Positions 42,378-51,609 are shown, numbered from the stretch's first letter. The stretch is DNA of 64,000 nt from CAXBDP01 sp963974465 (GCA_049340005.1 JBMPIY010000001.1), one strand, 5' to 3'. The notes: generated by a model not told the origin, from the sequence alone. Translations and numbers: made by a program.

Positions 42378-44222
42378 GTGAATTTAAAACACTTTCTAGT
42401 TCTATTTTTTATTTTGGTTTTGGGCCTAGCTCAAAATTCCTTTGGGCAGATTCTTAACGATTCGGCACAAAGCGTATATGGGCCAAAAACAACCACCTAC
42501 ACCACTGGCAAAGCTATCAGATTGAGCGATATTCATTATCAGCCTGTGGATACTTCTATGCATGCCTTCCATCGATTTCAGAAGGTTCATCAACTTGGAA
42601 ATAAATATCAGGATTTAGGAAATCATGGCACGGCTATGTGGCCAATATTTTTTGAAATGCCCACCACAGTTGGAATTTCATCTGGTTATAATGCTTATGA
42701 TTTATACTTCAAAGATAAATCTAAAATTAAGTACTTCGATACCAAATCGCCATATACCAATTTAGCTCCTGTGTTTGCCGGAGCTGGTCGTAGTTTGCTC
42801 GATATTGACTTCAGCCGAAATGTTTCTGAATATTGGAATGTAGGTTTTAATTTCAATACCATCCGAATGGATAAACAGTTGGCAGCAGCTGGAAGAGGAG
42901 ATAGGAATGTTGAGTCTAACAGCTACGATATTTACACCCATTATCGTGATTCTTCAGAGCGATATCAAGCTGTAGCCTTTTTCTCACGTATGTCGCATGG
43001 AGTTTCTGAGTCTGGAGGAATTATACCACCCGAAGTAAATGAAGAATCTGAATATTTTTTATACCGAGATTCACGAGTTTATCTTAGTAATGGAGGTAGT
43101 CAAGAAGTCAGACAAAACTATCATTTATATCAGGAATATATGCTGAAACCATTATTTGGAATTTTCACAGAGTTTGATCGCCAAAATCAGGTTGTGAAAT
43201 TTCTCGATGGTACAAGTGGTTCAAATGAATTCAATTACTACCCTGAATATATCATCAGTACAAGTTTAACTGCGGACAGAAGTAAAATGAGTCAGACTGA
43301 ATTAACTGGTGGTGTAAAAGGGAAGTCTAAGAATCTATTTTATTCATTTTATTACAAAAATAGAAATCTCGTTTTTCAACCAAAATACCTTGATGAATCC
43401 CGTTTTATTGAACATTATGTGGGCACAGATTTAAGGTGGGAATTCGATTCCTTATTTCGAATAGAGGCGGGAGGTGAATACACGATTGAAGGTAATTATC
43501 GATTGGAAGGAAAGTTATCTTTATTCAATTTCGAAGCTGAAGCTAAACAAACCTTGAGTGCTCCAAATATGCTACAAAGGCAATATCTAGGGAACCATTA
43601 TGCTTGGGAAAACTCATTTTCAAACCAATTTTCGAATCAATTGAACCTTGGATATCGCTGGACTAATGAAACAATGATGATTAAACCTAAGGTTTCCTTC
43701 ACTAGCATTTCTAACTATATCTATTTCAATCAAATGAAAGTACCAGAACAAGCAACTGGCAACATCAGTATGCTTTCGCCTGGAATAGATTTTAGTATCA
43801 ATTTTTGGGAAAACATGAATTTCAATGCTGAAGTTATTTATTCAAAAGTGGCGGGTGAATCAGCTGATAAATATCGTTTGCCTACTTATTTTGCTAATGG
43901 ACAGCTTTATTATTTGAATAACCTATTTAATGGAAAATTAACGATACAGACCGGTATTGATCTTCATTATAAGTCTGCATGGTTTGCCAATGGATATGAT
44001 CCTATTACTCAGCAATACCACCTGCAAAATGAATTTGAAATTCCTTCCTATGTGTGGGCTGACTTTTTCATTAATTTTAAAATTAACAGGACACGTATTT
44101 TCATGAAGCTTACACACCTTAATCAAGGTTTGATGGCCGAGGATGGATATTTTGTTACTCCGTACTACACTGGAATGCCTCGAATATTCGACTTAGGACT
44201 TAGCTGGATGTTTTTTGATTAA
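42378..44222 (+). CDS. Bacteroidetes-type putative porin
   Basis: A 614-residue outer-membrane beta-barrel. Starting at GTG 42378 gives a clean signal peptide (MNLKHFLVLFFILVLG, ending NSFGQ); the TTG at 42330 would prepend 16 odd residues and overlap lpxK. The mature part is rich in aromatic-ended strands and ends with MPRIFDLGLSWMFFD, a terminal aromatic beta-strand as expected for BamA recognition. The layout matches the Bacteroidetes putative porin family. It lies between lpxK and miaE on one strand. The octamer is at 43467-43474. Confidence 0.85.
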   Translation: MNLKHFLVLFFILVLGLAQNSFGQILNDSAQSVYGPKTTTYTTGKAIRLSDIHYQPVDTSMHAFHRFQKVHQLGNKYQDLGNHGTAMWPIFFEMPTTVGISSGYNAYDLYFKDKSKIKYFDTKSPYTNLAPVFAGAGRSLLDIDFSRNVSEYWNVGFNFNTIRMDKQLAAAGRGDRNVESNSYDIYTHYRDSSERYQAVAFFSRMSHGVSESGGIIPPEVNEESEYFLYRDSRVYLSNGGSQEVRQNYHLYQEYMLKPLFGIFTEFDRQNQVVKFLDGTSGSNEFNYYPEYIISTSLTADRSKMSQTELTGGVKGKSKNLFYSFYYKNRNLVFQPKYLDESRFIEHYVGTDLRWEFDSLFRIEAGGEYTIEGNYRLEGKLSLFNFEAEAKQTLSAPNMLQRQYLGNHYAWENSFSNQFSNQLNLGYRWTNETMMIKPKVSFTSISNYIYFNQMKVPEQATGNISMLSPGIDFSINFWENMNFNAEVIYSKVAGESADKYRLPTYFANGQLYYLNNLFNGKLTIQTGIDLHYKSAWFANGYDPITQQYHLQNEFEIPSYVWADFFINFKINRTRIFMKLTHLNQGLMAEDGYFVTPYYTGMPRIFDLGLSWMFFD

Positions 44223-44224
44223 TT

Positions 44225-44812
44225 ATGGAAACCTTAGGTTTAGAGTTACCCACTGATCCGAGGTGGGTAAATATTGTTGAAATGGACATCAGAGAGATTC
44301 TGATAGATCATGCTTATTGTGAGCAAAAAGCAGCATCCTCGTGCATTTCACTCATTTGTTTGTATCCTGAAAAAACTAAAATGATTGAAGCACTTACTCC
44401 GGTTGTTGCAGAGGAATGGAGTCATTTTGAAAGGGTGATGGAGCATTTGAAAAGGCGTGGATTTGAGTTTGGTAAGCAGCGCAAAGATGAATACGTAAAT
44501 CAACTTCTAAAGCTTGAGCGAAAAGGAGGAAACCGTGATCAACAGCTTTGTGAAAAACTGCTCTTCAATGCGCTAATCGAAGCTCGAAGTTGTGAGAGGT
44601 TTAAGCTTTTATGGAAACATATCCAAGACGAAGAGTTATCCAAATTTTATTATGAATTGATGGTTTCCGAAGCTAGTCATTATCGAAACTTCATTGAGCT
44701 GGCAAAAGAATACCAACCCGAGGATGTAGTTTGGGAAAGGTGGAAAGAAATACTGCAAGCAGAAGCAGAGATTATAAAAAATCTCGAATTAAGAGGGGAT
44801 CGAATGCACTAA
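44225..44812 (+). CDS. miaE: tRNA-(ms2io6A)-hydroxylase-type diiron protein
   Basis: A 195-residue ferritin-like four-helix protein with diiron ligands in LIDHAYCEQKAAS, VVAEEWSHFERVMEHL, LIEARSCERFKLL and ELMVSEASHYRNFIELA, the MiaE pattern. MiaE hydroxylates the isopentenyl group of modified A37 in tRNAs reading UNN codons. It starts two bases after the porin stop. Family assignment is good; activity depends on MiaA/MiaB elsewhere in the genome. Confidence 0.92.
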   Translation: METLGLELPTDPRWVNIVEMDIREILIDHAYCEQKAASSCISLICLYPEKTKMIEALTPVVAEEWSHFERVMEHLKRRGFEFGKQRKDEYVNQLLKLERKGGNRDQQLCEKLLFNALIEARSCERFKLLWKHIQDEELSKFYYELMVSEASHYRNFIELAKEYQPEDVVWERWKEILQAEAEIIKNLELRGDRMH

Positions 44813-44845
44813 TTGTAAGTCCAATTAATTAGCAATTACTACAAA

Positions 44846-46111
44846 TTAAGTCTTTAATTTTTTCTTCTTTGCCGCTGGAAATAAAAGATTGTTTAGTATT
44901 AATCTGTATCCAGGTGAGTTTGGGAATAAATTCATGTCTGTAGGTTCTTCTCCAACAAAGTGCTGATAATCTTCTGGATCATGGCCGCCATAGAAAGTCC
45001 AAAATCCTTTGCCAAATTCACCGTGCAAATATCTGGCTTCATCGATATCCTTCGTTTCACCAAGTATTACTACATCTGATTTCACGAGATTTTTCTTATA
45101 GGCGGTACTTTGTCCCATAAATCCTTTGATAATTCTTTGATGGTTTTGTGTAAGCATGGTAGGTATTGGATCCCATTTGGCTGAGAATTGAAATAATGAG
45201 AAGAAGTCATTTCTTTCAGATAGTCCACGTTCTATTTGCTTATTGTCAATGTTGGAATATGCGTATTCGACCGGATCCATTTTCAATCTAAAATTCTCAA
45301 AAGCAAACGTTTTAGAAAAATCCAGTTTATCGTTTGCTCTTGGATCTGCTCCATCACCATCGTACATGCGTTCAATAAAATCCACATTTTGAGCTGCAAG
45401 AGCCACATCAAAGGTCTCAGTTGCTGAACACATGGCAAAAAGAAAGCCTCCTCCCGCCACAAATTCTTGCACAGTTTTAACAACACCCAATTTCATTTCA
45501 GAGACCTTTTTGTAGCCAAAATTACTAGCTACTTCTTCATATTCTCTAACCATTTCTTGGTACCAAGGGAAATCTTTAAAGCTTCTGTAAAACTTACCAT
45601 ATTGCCCAGTAAAATCTTCATGGTGTAAGTGAAGCCAATCGTAATTTGCTAATTCACCTTCTAGTACTTCAGTATCGAAAATTATGTCGTAGGGAATTTC
45701 TGCATAGCTCATTACCAAGGTTACTGCATCATCCCAAGGTTGTTTACTTTTAGGAGAGTAAACTGCAACTTTTGGCGCTTTATCCAATTGCATTACATCT
45801 GCATTGGATGAAGGACTTCGAATTTCATTTCTTATCTGATTGGCTTGTGCGCTACTTATGACTTGGTACGAAACATTGCGAATAATACATTCATCTTCAA
45901 ACTTTGATGTATAGGGCATCATGAAACTTCCACCTCTATAATTGAGTAGCCATTCTACAGATGTTTCTCTCTCTAAAACCCAAAATGCAATACCATATGC
46001 CTTTAAATGGTTGCTTTGCGTATCGTCCATTGGAATAAGGATTTCATTGGCATTTGCAGCAAAAACCATTAAGAAAAAGGTGCAGACTATAATTATTATC
46101 TTTCTCATCAT
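44846..46111 (-). CDS. Exported GATase1-like protein (often mislabelled asparagine synthetase B)
   Basis: A 421-residue protein with a signal peptide ending VFAANA, so it acts outside the cytoplasm. It opens with EILIPMDDTQSNHLKAYGIA. The region VAGGGFLFAMCSATETFDVA has a nucleophile-elbow-like Cys typical of class I glutamine-amidotransferase folds, and GKGFWTFYGGHDPEDYQHFV resembles the C-terminal part of ThuA/GATase-like proteins. I recall such Bacteroidetes proteins being annotated asparagine synthetase B, but no ATP-pyrophosphatase or N-terminal Cys of that enzyme is present, and a secreted protein would lack ATP. I start at ATG 46111 instead of TTG 46120. The octamer is at 45450-45457. 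Confidence 0.7.
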   Translation of the reverse strand: MMRKIIIIVCTFFLMVFAANANEILIPMDDTQSNHLKAYGIAFWVLERETSVEWLLNYRGGSFMMPYTSKFEDECIIRNVSYQVISSAQANQIRNEIRSPSSNADVMQLDKAPKVAVYSPKSKQPWDDAVTLVMSYAEIPYDIIFDTEVLEGELANYDWLHLHHEDFTGQYGKFYRSFKDFPWYQEMVREYEEVASNFGYKKVSEMKLGVVKTVQEFVAGGGFLFAMCSATETFDVALAAQNVDFIERMYDGDGADPRANDKLDFSKTFAFENFRLKMDPVEYAYSNIDNKQIERGLSERNDFFSLFQFSAKWDPIPTMLTQNHQRIIKGFMGQSTAYKKNLVKSDVVILGETKDIDEARYLHGEFGKGFWTFYGGHDPEDYQHFVGEEPTDMNLFPNSPGYRLILNNLLFPAAKKKKLKT

Positions 46112-46223
46112 TCTTATCAACTGTATTTAAAACCTTTTAGGCGTTTCAACCCTCAATTTACGTAAATATCCATCGTGTTGGTAACGGCATTGTGTAGGTT
46201 TACGAAGTTATTATAAAAATGGT

Positions 46224-47465
46224 ATGGATTTTTCAGAAAATGTAAGAGAAGGCCTTCGATCTATGAAGGGCAGTATGTTGAGAACAACACTTACTGCATT
46301 GATTGTAGCTATTGGTATCACATCGCTAGTAGGAATGTTGACAGCGATCGATGGTATTCGTGCATCTGTAGAAGATAGCTTTTCGACCTTTGGTGTAAAT
46401 ACATTCGATGTAGTATCTAAGCGAGTAGAGCGTGGAAGAAATGTAGGTGGAATTCAAGAAAAACGGGTGCCTCCATTAAAGATAAGAGATGTAAAGGCAT
46501 TTACTCAGGAATTCCAATTTGCAGACGCAATGACCATTACGACCAACGTGGGCGGTGCTGTTGAAGTAACTCATCAATCATTGAAAACGAACCCAAATAG
46601 TAGAATTATGGGCACGGATGAGAACTATATTTCTATTAATGGTTTAGAATTAGCGCTAGGAAGGAATTTTACACCTGATGAAATAGCAAGTGGTGCTCCA
46701 GTGGCAATAATTGGAAGTGAAATTAGGAATACATTATTCCCAAATAATGCTGATCCTATAAATAAGCAAGTAAGCTTCTACGGAAGAAAATATAATGTAA
46801 TTGGTGTATTAGACAAGCAAGGTGGTTTAGGTGGAGGCGGGGGCGCTGATCGAAATATATTGATATCATTTGAAAACGCTTCGAAATTAGATAGAAATGG
46901 CACTTTCACCTATGCGATTAAAAATATGGTAAGCTCGCCTGAAGTTACTCCTTTTGCAATGGGAGAGGCTACTGCATTGATGAGAAAAATTCGTCGTGAT
47001 GAAGTGCTAGATTTCGAATCTTTTGAAGTTGTGAAAAGTGAATCACTTTCAGAAAGTTTGGATGAAATTTCAGGTTATTTAAGAATCGGTGGCTTTGGGA
47101 TTGGGTTCATTACTTTATTAGGTGCTTCTATAGGTTTGATGAATATAATGATGGTGACCGTAACTGAGCGTACTAGAGAAATCGGAATCAGGAAGGCTAT
47201 GGGTGCCACACCTCTAAAAATTCGAGAGCAGTTCTTAATCGAAGCTATCGTGATCTGTTTAGCGGGAGGATTCTTGGGTATTTTGCTGGGAATTGGAATT
47301 GGAAATGGTGTCTCGAATGTAATATCACCTGGCACCTTTGTAATGCCTTGGCTTTGGATGATGGTAGGTTTGGTTGTGTGTGTGGTTGTAGGTCTTATTT
47401 CCGGATTTATTCCAGCAAATAAAGCTTCTAAATTGGATCCGATAGAATCCCTTCGTTACGAATAA
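46224..47465 (+). CDS. MacB/FtsX-type ABC transporter permease
   Basis: A 413-residue inner-membrane protein: an N-terminal helix (RTTLTALIVAIGITSLVGML), a periplasmic MacB_PCD domain of about 220 residues (with the typical VAIIGSEIRNTLFP and VIGVLDKQGG), then three helices of the FtsX domain including GFGIGFITLLGASIGLMNIM and the motif ERTREIGIRKAMGAT. The cognate ATPase and adaptor are not adjacent. Function is export of a lipoprotein, peptide or toxic compound, or mechanotransmission; not decided by sequence. The octamer is at 47262-47269. Confidence 0.92.
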   Translation: MDFSENVREGLRSMKGSMLRTTLTALIVAIGITSLVGMLTAIDGIRASVEDSFSTFGVNTFDVVSKRVERGRNVGGIQEKRVPPLKIRDVKAFTQEFQFADAMTITTNVGGAVEVTHQSLKTNPNSRIMGTDENYISINGLELALGRNFTPDEIASGAPVAIIGSEIRNTLFPNNADPINKQVSFYGRKYNVIGVLDKQGGLGGGGGADRNILISFENASKLDRNGTFTYAIKNMVSSPEVTPFAMGEATALMRKIRRDEVLDFESFEVVKSESLSESLDEISGYLRIGGFGIGFITLLGASIGLMNIMMVTVTERTREIGIRKAMGATPLKIREQFLIEAIVICLAGGFLGILLGIGIGNGVSNVISPGTFVMPWLWMMVGLVVCVVVGLISGFIPANKASKLDPIESLRYE

Positions 47466-47567
47466 TAAAGTTTAATAATCCATTAGTTCCATTCATGTAA
47501 GGTTGATTTGATATAGTAATTAATTCAATTACATTAGGTTTAGTAAATAACCCAAAATAATCAACCT

Positions 47568-48362
47568 ATGAAACGTCTATTAAATTACTCCAAAATTCTG
47601 AGCTTGTTTTTTGCCAGTGCCTTGTTATTTAGTTGTGGTGAAACAAGTACTGAAAGTACTACCGAAGTAGAAGAAACAACCGAAGAAGTAGCGGATGCGC
47701 CGAATATTCAAGGTGCTTGGAAATTACAATCCACAAATGGTGTAGCTGAGGAAAATGAAGTTGTGGCGATCGTTTCTCCAAGCTTTACTGCATTTTCTGT
47801 AGGAGCGGCTGAAACAGGTGAATTTATAGCAGCAGGTGGTGGATTCTATAATTTTGATAATGGTAAACTCAATGTGGAAGTAGCCTTTGATACAGAAGAT
47901 AGTACAATGGTGGGTACAACTATAGCATATGACTATTCTTTAGACGGCAATACTTTCACTACAATGCACGATGGTAATACCTATGTTTATTCAAAAATTG
48001 ATGACTCTGTAACCGACTTAACAGGAAACTGGAGAATGCTAGGTAGACCAAATGCCGATGGTGTCTTGGAGGAAAGAAGACCAGTAGGTGATAGAGTTAC
48101 AATAAAAATATTATCGGGAACAAGATTTCAGTGGGCTGCAATCAATACAGGCACAAAGCAGTTTTTGGGAACGGGTGCTGGCACTTACACAATTGAAGAT
48201 AGTACATACACAGAGCATATTACAGTATTCTCAAGAAACAATGATAGAGTTGGAGCAGTTTTGCCATTTAATTATAGAATTCAAGATGGCGATTGGTATC
48301 ATTCTGGCAATAATAGTTCAGGAGAACCTATGGCAGAAGTTTGGGCGAGATACGAAAGATAA
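47568..48362 (+). CDS. Lipoprotein with two tandem similar domains
   Basis: A 264-residue lipoprotein with signal ending LLFSC (Cys22) and an acidic Thr/Glu-rich linker. The mature part shows two related halves: NIQGAWKLQSTNG... and LTGNWRMLGRPNADG..., each continuing into a TGEFIAAGGGFYNF / TKQFLGTGAGTYTI strand pair and YDYSLDGNTF / FNYRIQDGDW. This suggests an internal duplication of a lipocalin-like or META-like beta barrel. It stands alone with a good terminator. Function is unknown. Confidence 0.75.
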   Translation: MKRLLNYSKILSLFFASALLFSCGETSTESTTEVEETTEEVADAPNIQGAWKLQSTNGVAEENEVVAIVSPSFTAFSVGAAETGEFIAAGGGFYNFDNGKLNVEVAFDTEDSTMVGTTIAYDYSLDGNTFTTMHDGNTYVYSKIDDSVTDLTGNWRMLGRPNADGVLEERRPVGDRVTIKILSGTRFQWAAINTGTKQFLGTGAGTYTIEDSTYTEHITVFSRNNDRVGAVLPFNYRIQDGDWYHSGNNSSGEPMAEVWARYER

Positions 48363-48385
48363 TTTATTTATATCTTTAAGGCTTT

Positions 48386-48410
48386 AGCCCGGTTTTTGCC
48401 GGGCTTTTTT
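48386..48410 (+). terminator. Strong Rho-independent terminator
   Basis: AGCCCGG (48386-48392) pairs with CCGGGCT (48399-48405) around a T-rich loop, followed by six T residues. It closes the tandem-domain lipoprotein gene. Confidence 0.92.
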
Positions 48411-48445
48411 CGTTTTATTCAAATAGCATAGAAAGGAAATCGTAT

Positions 48446-48967
48446 ATGAAAAATATCAAGTTTGCATTAATATTCACACTCATTTTTAGTGGCTCTGCTA
48501 TGGCTCAGCAATCTGAAGAAGAAAAGATGAATGTTGCTTATGATAAGTATATAGAAGGAGAGTACCATGCTGCCATTCAGGATTTTACAGCCATCATTAA
48601 GAGCAATTCTAAAAATGCTGAAGCACTCTTTATCAGAGGAATTTGTCTGTCAAGTATTGGCTCAGAAGAGCCTGCAATTGAGGATTTCACTAAAGCATTA
48701 GCAATCAATCCAAAATACAAAGAGGCATATTTGGAAAGAGCTTATTCTAAAAATAATTTGGAAGATTATACAGGAGCGCTTGTAGATTATGGAAAGGCGC
48801 TTGAAATTGATCCAGATTATGCGGAGGCCTATCTGAATAGAGGTACTTTATATTATGAAATGGATCGTGATGCAGAAGCCTGTAAGGATTGGCGAAAAGC
48901 CATGAACTTAGGTTTCAAAATTGCCGAGCAAGTGGTTGAGGCTAATTGCAAGGAATGTAATCCATAA
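48446..48967 (+). CDS. Exported TPR protein
   Basis: A 173-residue protein with a signal peptide ending GSAMAQ. Three canonical TPR units follow, such as AEALFIRGICLSSIGSEEPA, YKEAYLERAYSKNNLEDYTG and YAEAYLNRGTLYYEMDRDAE. Periplasmic or surface adaptor of unknown partner. It converges with the Imm-like gene with seven bases between stops. Confidence 0.85.
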   Translation: MKNIKFALIFTLIFSGSAMAQQSEEEKMNVAYDKYIEGEYHAAIQDFTAIIKSNSKNAEALFIRGICLSSIGSEEPAIEDFTKALAINPKYKEAYLERAYSKNNLEDYTGALVDYGKALEIDPDYAEAYLNRGTLYYEMDRDAEACKDWRKAMNLGFKIAEQVVEANCKECNP

Positions 48968-48974
48968 TTAGCCA

Positions 48975-49202
48975 TCAATCTTCCATTGCTTCTTCTCTTA
49001 GGGCTTTTTTTAGCTGGTGTGGTAATGGCGATTTACCTCGAATTGCCCAGACTAGCGACCAAATCCAGCCAATAATGGTCCAACCAAAAAAGAGGTTTAA
49101 AAGTAAAACCTCCCTCAAATTCTTTTTGGAGAAGGCGAGTAAAGTAGGTAAGAAGTAAAGCAGGACAAATAAGAGGTTGAGCAAAAGTGATTTTGTGGTC
49201 AT
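48975..49202 (-). CDS. Superinfection immunity (Imm-like) small membrane protein
   Basis: A 75-residue protein with two membrane helices (about 6-24 and 32-53). The phrase LNLFFGWTIIGWIWSLVWAI is the hallmark of the T4 Imm-like superinfection immunity family (LNxxxGWTxIGWxxxLVWA). In phage T4, Imm blocks DNA entry of a second phage. Chromosomal members are common and their function is untested. Normal length; basic/acidic tail at the C-terminus. Confidence 0.8.
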   Translation of the reverse strand: MTTKSLLLNLLFVLLYFLPTLLAFSKKNLREVLLLNLFFGWTIIGWIWSLVWAIRGKSPLPHQLKKALREEAMED

Positions 49203-49248
49203 TTGAAGAGAATTTTAGCCAGACTTTTTTAAGCCTGGCTATTTATTT

Positions 49249-50235
49249 TTAAAACAATGGTTTGGCAGGAGTATTATCCAGAATCTCCTCGATCTTAGTT
49301 ATAACTTCATCAGTCAATTTTGGTAAGACATCAAGACTTTTAAGATTTTCTTCAAGCTGACTTAGTTTTGATGCGCCTAGGATTACTGTACTAACATTCG
49401 GATTTTTAAGGCACCAAGCTATTGCAAGGTTTGCCATTGAGATTCCAATTTCTTTTGCAAAAGCAGTCATTCTTCTAATTTTTTGCAAATTTTCTTCTCT
49501 CAGTGTTCTGTCCTTTAGCCATTCCATACCTTCAATTCCCAATCGAGTATCATCCAGAAATCCATCATTGTATTTGCCAGTAAGGATTCCAGAAGCCAAT
49601 GGTGACCAAATAGTTGTACCTAAACCTACAGTTTTATAAATCTGGCTAAATTCTACCTCAACCTTATCTCTTACAAGCATATTGTATTGTGGCTGCTCCA
49701 TTACTGGGCCGATCAAGTTGTAACGCTGGGCAATCATATGAGCTTCCATAATTTCTTGTGCACTCCACTCAGATGTACCCCAATAAAGCACTTTGCCTTG
49801 CTGGATCAAGTTGTGCATAGTCCAGACGGTTTCCTCAATAGGCGTTTCCTTATCAGGTCTATGGCAGAAGAATAAATCTAAGTAATCTACTTGCAGTCTT
49901 TCGAGTGCAGCGTGGCATGCTTCAATGAGATGTTTTCTGTTTAGGCCTTTTTGAGTGGGGGTGAGTTCTCCACCAAGACCAAAAAAGGCTTTGGAGCTTA
50001 CCACATAGGAATCTCTACGCCAGTCCATTTTTTTGAGAATTTCACCCATTACAATCTCTGATTGCCCACGAGCGTAGATTTCTGCGTTGTCGAAGAAATT
50101 GACACCATTGTCATAGGCCATTGCCATCAAATTCTCGGCAGTATTATCTCCAATTTGTTTGCCGAATGTTAGCCAAGAACCAAATGAAAGAGCACTTACT
50201 TGAAGTCCTGATTTTCCTAGTCTTCTATATTCCAT
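49249..50235 (-). CDS. Aldo/keto reductase (Kv-beta/YghZ type)
   Basis: NADPH-dependent oxidoreductase with a TIM barrel. The tetrad is visible as Asp and Tyr in NFFDNAEIYARGQSE, Lys in VVSSKAFFGLGG, and His in LDLFFCHRPDKETP; the C-terminal cofactor loop contains VSTVILGASKLSQLEENL. 328 residues with a start MEYRRLGKSGLQVSALSFGS typical of the Kv-beta subgroup. Substrate unknown; likely a reactive carbonyl. Confidence 0.95.
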   Translation of the reverse strand: MEYRRLGKSGLQVSALSFGSWLTFGKQIGDNTAENLMAMAYDNGVNFFDNAEIYARGQSEIVMGEILKKMDWRRDSYVVSSKAFFGLGGELTPTQKGLNRKHLIEACHAALERLQVDYLDLFFCHRPDKETPIEETVWTMHNLIQQGKVLYWGTSEWSAQEIMEAHMIAQRYNLIGPVMEQPQYNMLVRDKVEVEFSQIYKTVGLGTTIWSPLASGILTGKYNDGFLDDTRLGIEGMEWLKDRTLREENLQKIRRMTAFAKEIGISMANLAIAWCLKNPNVSTVILGASKLSQLEENLKSLDVLPKLTDEVITKIEEILDNTPAKPLF

Positions 50236-50238
50236 ATT

Positions 50239-50880
50239 TCATTTTGTATAATATATTTCCTTTTCATGATTATGCTCACGAAGCATTCCTTCATGCAACA
50301 AGTTAACGATAATCTTTGTTGCTCTTCGCTTCGATACATTTATCAATTTACAAAACCTTTTGAGCGTAATCCGTTCATTTTCCTGCAAAAAATCCATCAA
50401 TTTTTTTTCATTTTTATCTAAAGCTCTATCTGTTTTATTAGTAGAATCTATAAGACCCTTTTCCATCATTTTTATTAATTTCTTGGAAGCTGGAAGACTT
50501 TTATCTGCTATTCTAGTATATACTTTCCATTCGTCGTTTGCATCTAGTGTTTTTACGGGTTTTACAATAGCTTCTGAGATTTCTGCTATCAATATGTATT
50601 TTGGTTCATCATATTCATTTTCAGCTTCTTGCTCCAATACTTGAAATGAAAATCCGACTGGAGGATCGCATAATTCACCTCCCGCTTTTTCCAGCATATA
50701 CTTCTCTTCTTCTGGATCTATCCCAATTATTCGCTTATTATCACTTATGCCAATCACTAATTTTCCGCCCTTAGTATTTGCAAATGCACCAATCGATTTA
50801 GCAATTTTATGTAAATTATTGATCGATTGTTTGAAGTCTAAAACCTCACTTTCATTCTGTTTTACTAAATATTCTAACAT
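50239..50880 (-). CDS. AlbA_2 (Schlafen-type) domain protein with C-terminal winged helix
   Basis: A 213-residue protein. Residues about 9-120 form an AlbA_2 domain: EVLDFKQSINNLHKIAKSIG followed by AFANTKGGKLVIGISDNKRI, a nucleic-acid- or nucleotide-binding fold. The last 60 residues (RITLKRFCKLINVSKRRATK) are a winged helix-turn-helix. I use ATG 50880; TTG 50883 is one codon upstream. It precedes the aldo/keto reductase on the same strand with a three-base gap and so may regulate it or share an operon. The octamer is at 50678-50685. Confidence 0.85.
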   Translation of the reverse strand: MLEYLVKQNESEVLDFKQSINNLHKIAKSIGAFANTKGGKLVIGISDNKRIIGIDPEEEKYMLEKAGGELCDPPVGFSFQVLEQEAENEYDEPKYILIAEISEAIVKPVKTLDANDEWKVYTRIADKSLPASKKLIKMMEKGLIDSTNKTDRALDKNEKKLMDFLQENERITLKRFCKLINVSKRRATKIIVNLLHEGMLREHNHEKEIYYTK

Positions 50881-51011
50881 CAATAGTGGGAAATTTAAAT
50901 TCTTTTATAATTTGGATTGTCGAAACGATTTATTCAATAGCAAAAGGCACTGAAAGATTCAGTTTTTTTACGTCATCATAATCAATTTAATTACTTTTTC
51001 AATCTATTGTT

Positions 51012-51572
51012 ATGTCCAATACCAACAAAGGTTTTGATCCTGAAAAAATAGAAGAATTCCGCAACAAGCTGAAAGATTCTGGCAAGTCTTTTTTATTAGT
51101 AAATGCTCAAGATAATTCTGATGAGTATATGAACTTTCAATTCCTTGGCATTTATGAAGGGCGGGAGGTTATATACGATGCCGTGATTTATACTTTAAGA
51201 CTACAGCATAGCAGTGAGATATATGAGATTGCTGAACACAAAGCTGCGAAGAAATTTAAAAACTTCAAGCCTATAAAATATCAGGAAGATGAAAATGGAA
51301 ATTTGATCCCACTGACAGCAGAAGACGAAGAAATGGGTTTATACATGGCTGAAGTAATGGCTGACTTGGAAGAAGAAGAAGCTGTAAAAGTACAAGAACA
51401 TGTAGAAATCGATGATAATGTGGATTTTGGTGTGGCCTTGGATATTGGGTTAAATATTGAAAAAGTCACGGAAAGAGTAATTAATAAATTTATTAAAGAC
51501 TTTAATGAGGATACATTATCGCTTGACACTACTATGTATTCTTTTATAAATGAAGATGACGAAGAAGAATAA
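51012..51572 (+). CDS. Conserved hypothetical acidic cytoplasmic protein
   Basis: A 186-residue acidic protein without signal peptide. It has a globular first half (DEYMNFQFLGIYEGREVIYD, YEIAEHKAAKKFKNFKPI) and an acidic, helical second half ending NEDDEEE. I recall similar proteins in Bacteroidota but know no function. It precedes the histone-deacetylase-family gene by 37 bases. The octamer is at 51161-51168, coding Gly-Arg-Glu. Confidence 0.65.
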   Translation: MSNTNKGFDPEKIEEFRNKLKDSGKSFLLVNAQDNSDEYMNFQFLGIYEGREVIYDAVIYTLRLQHSSEIYEIAEHKAAKKFKNFKPIKYQEDENGNLIPLTAEDEEMGLYMAEVMADLEEEEAVKVQEHVEIDDNVDFGVALDIGLNIEKVTERVINKFIKDFNEDTLSLDTTMYSFINEDDEEE

Positions 51573-51609
51573 TTTCTTAACATATCGTCAACTTTACTGT
51601 TAGTAATTT

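Noticed and set aside
49205..49245. Hairpin TAGCCAGACTTTTTTAAGCC between the Imm-like and aldo/keto reductase genes as a terminator
   Set aside because: Stem with wobble pairs, and the T tract lies on the plus strand, where no transcript would need ending; not supported for the minus-strand genes.
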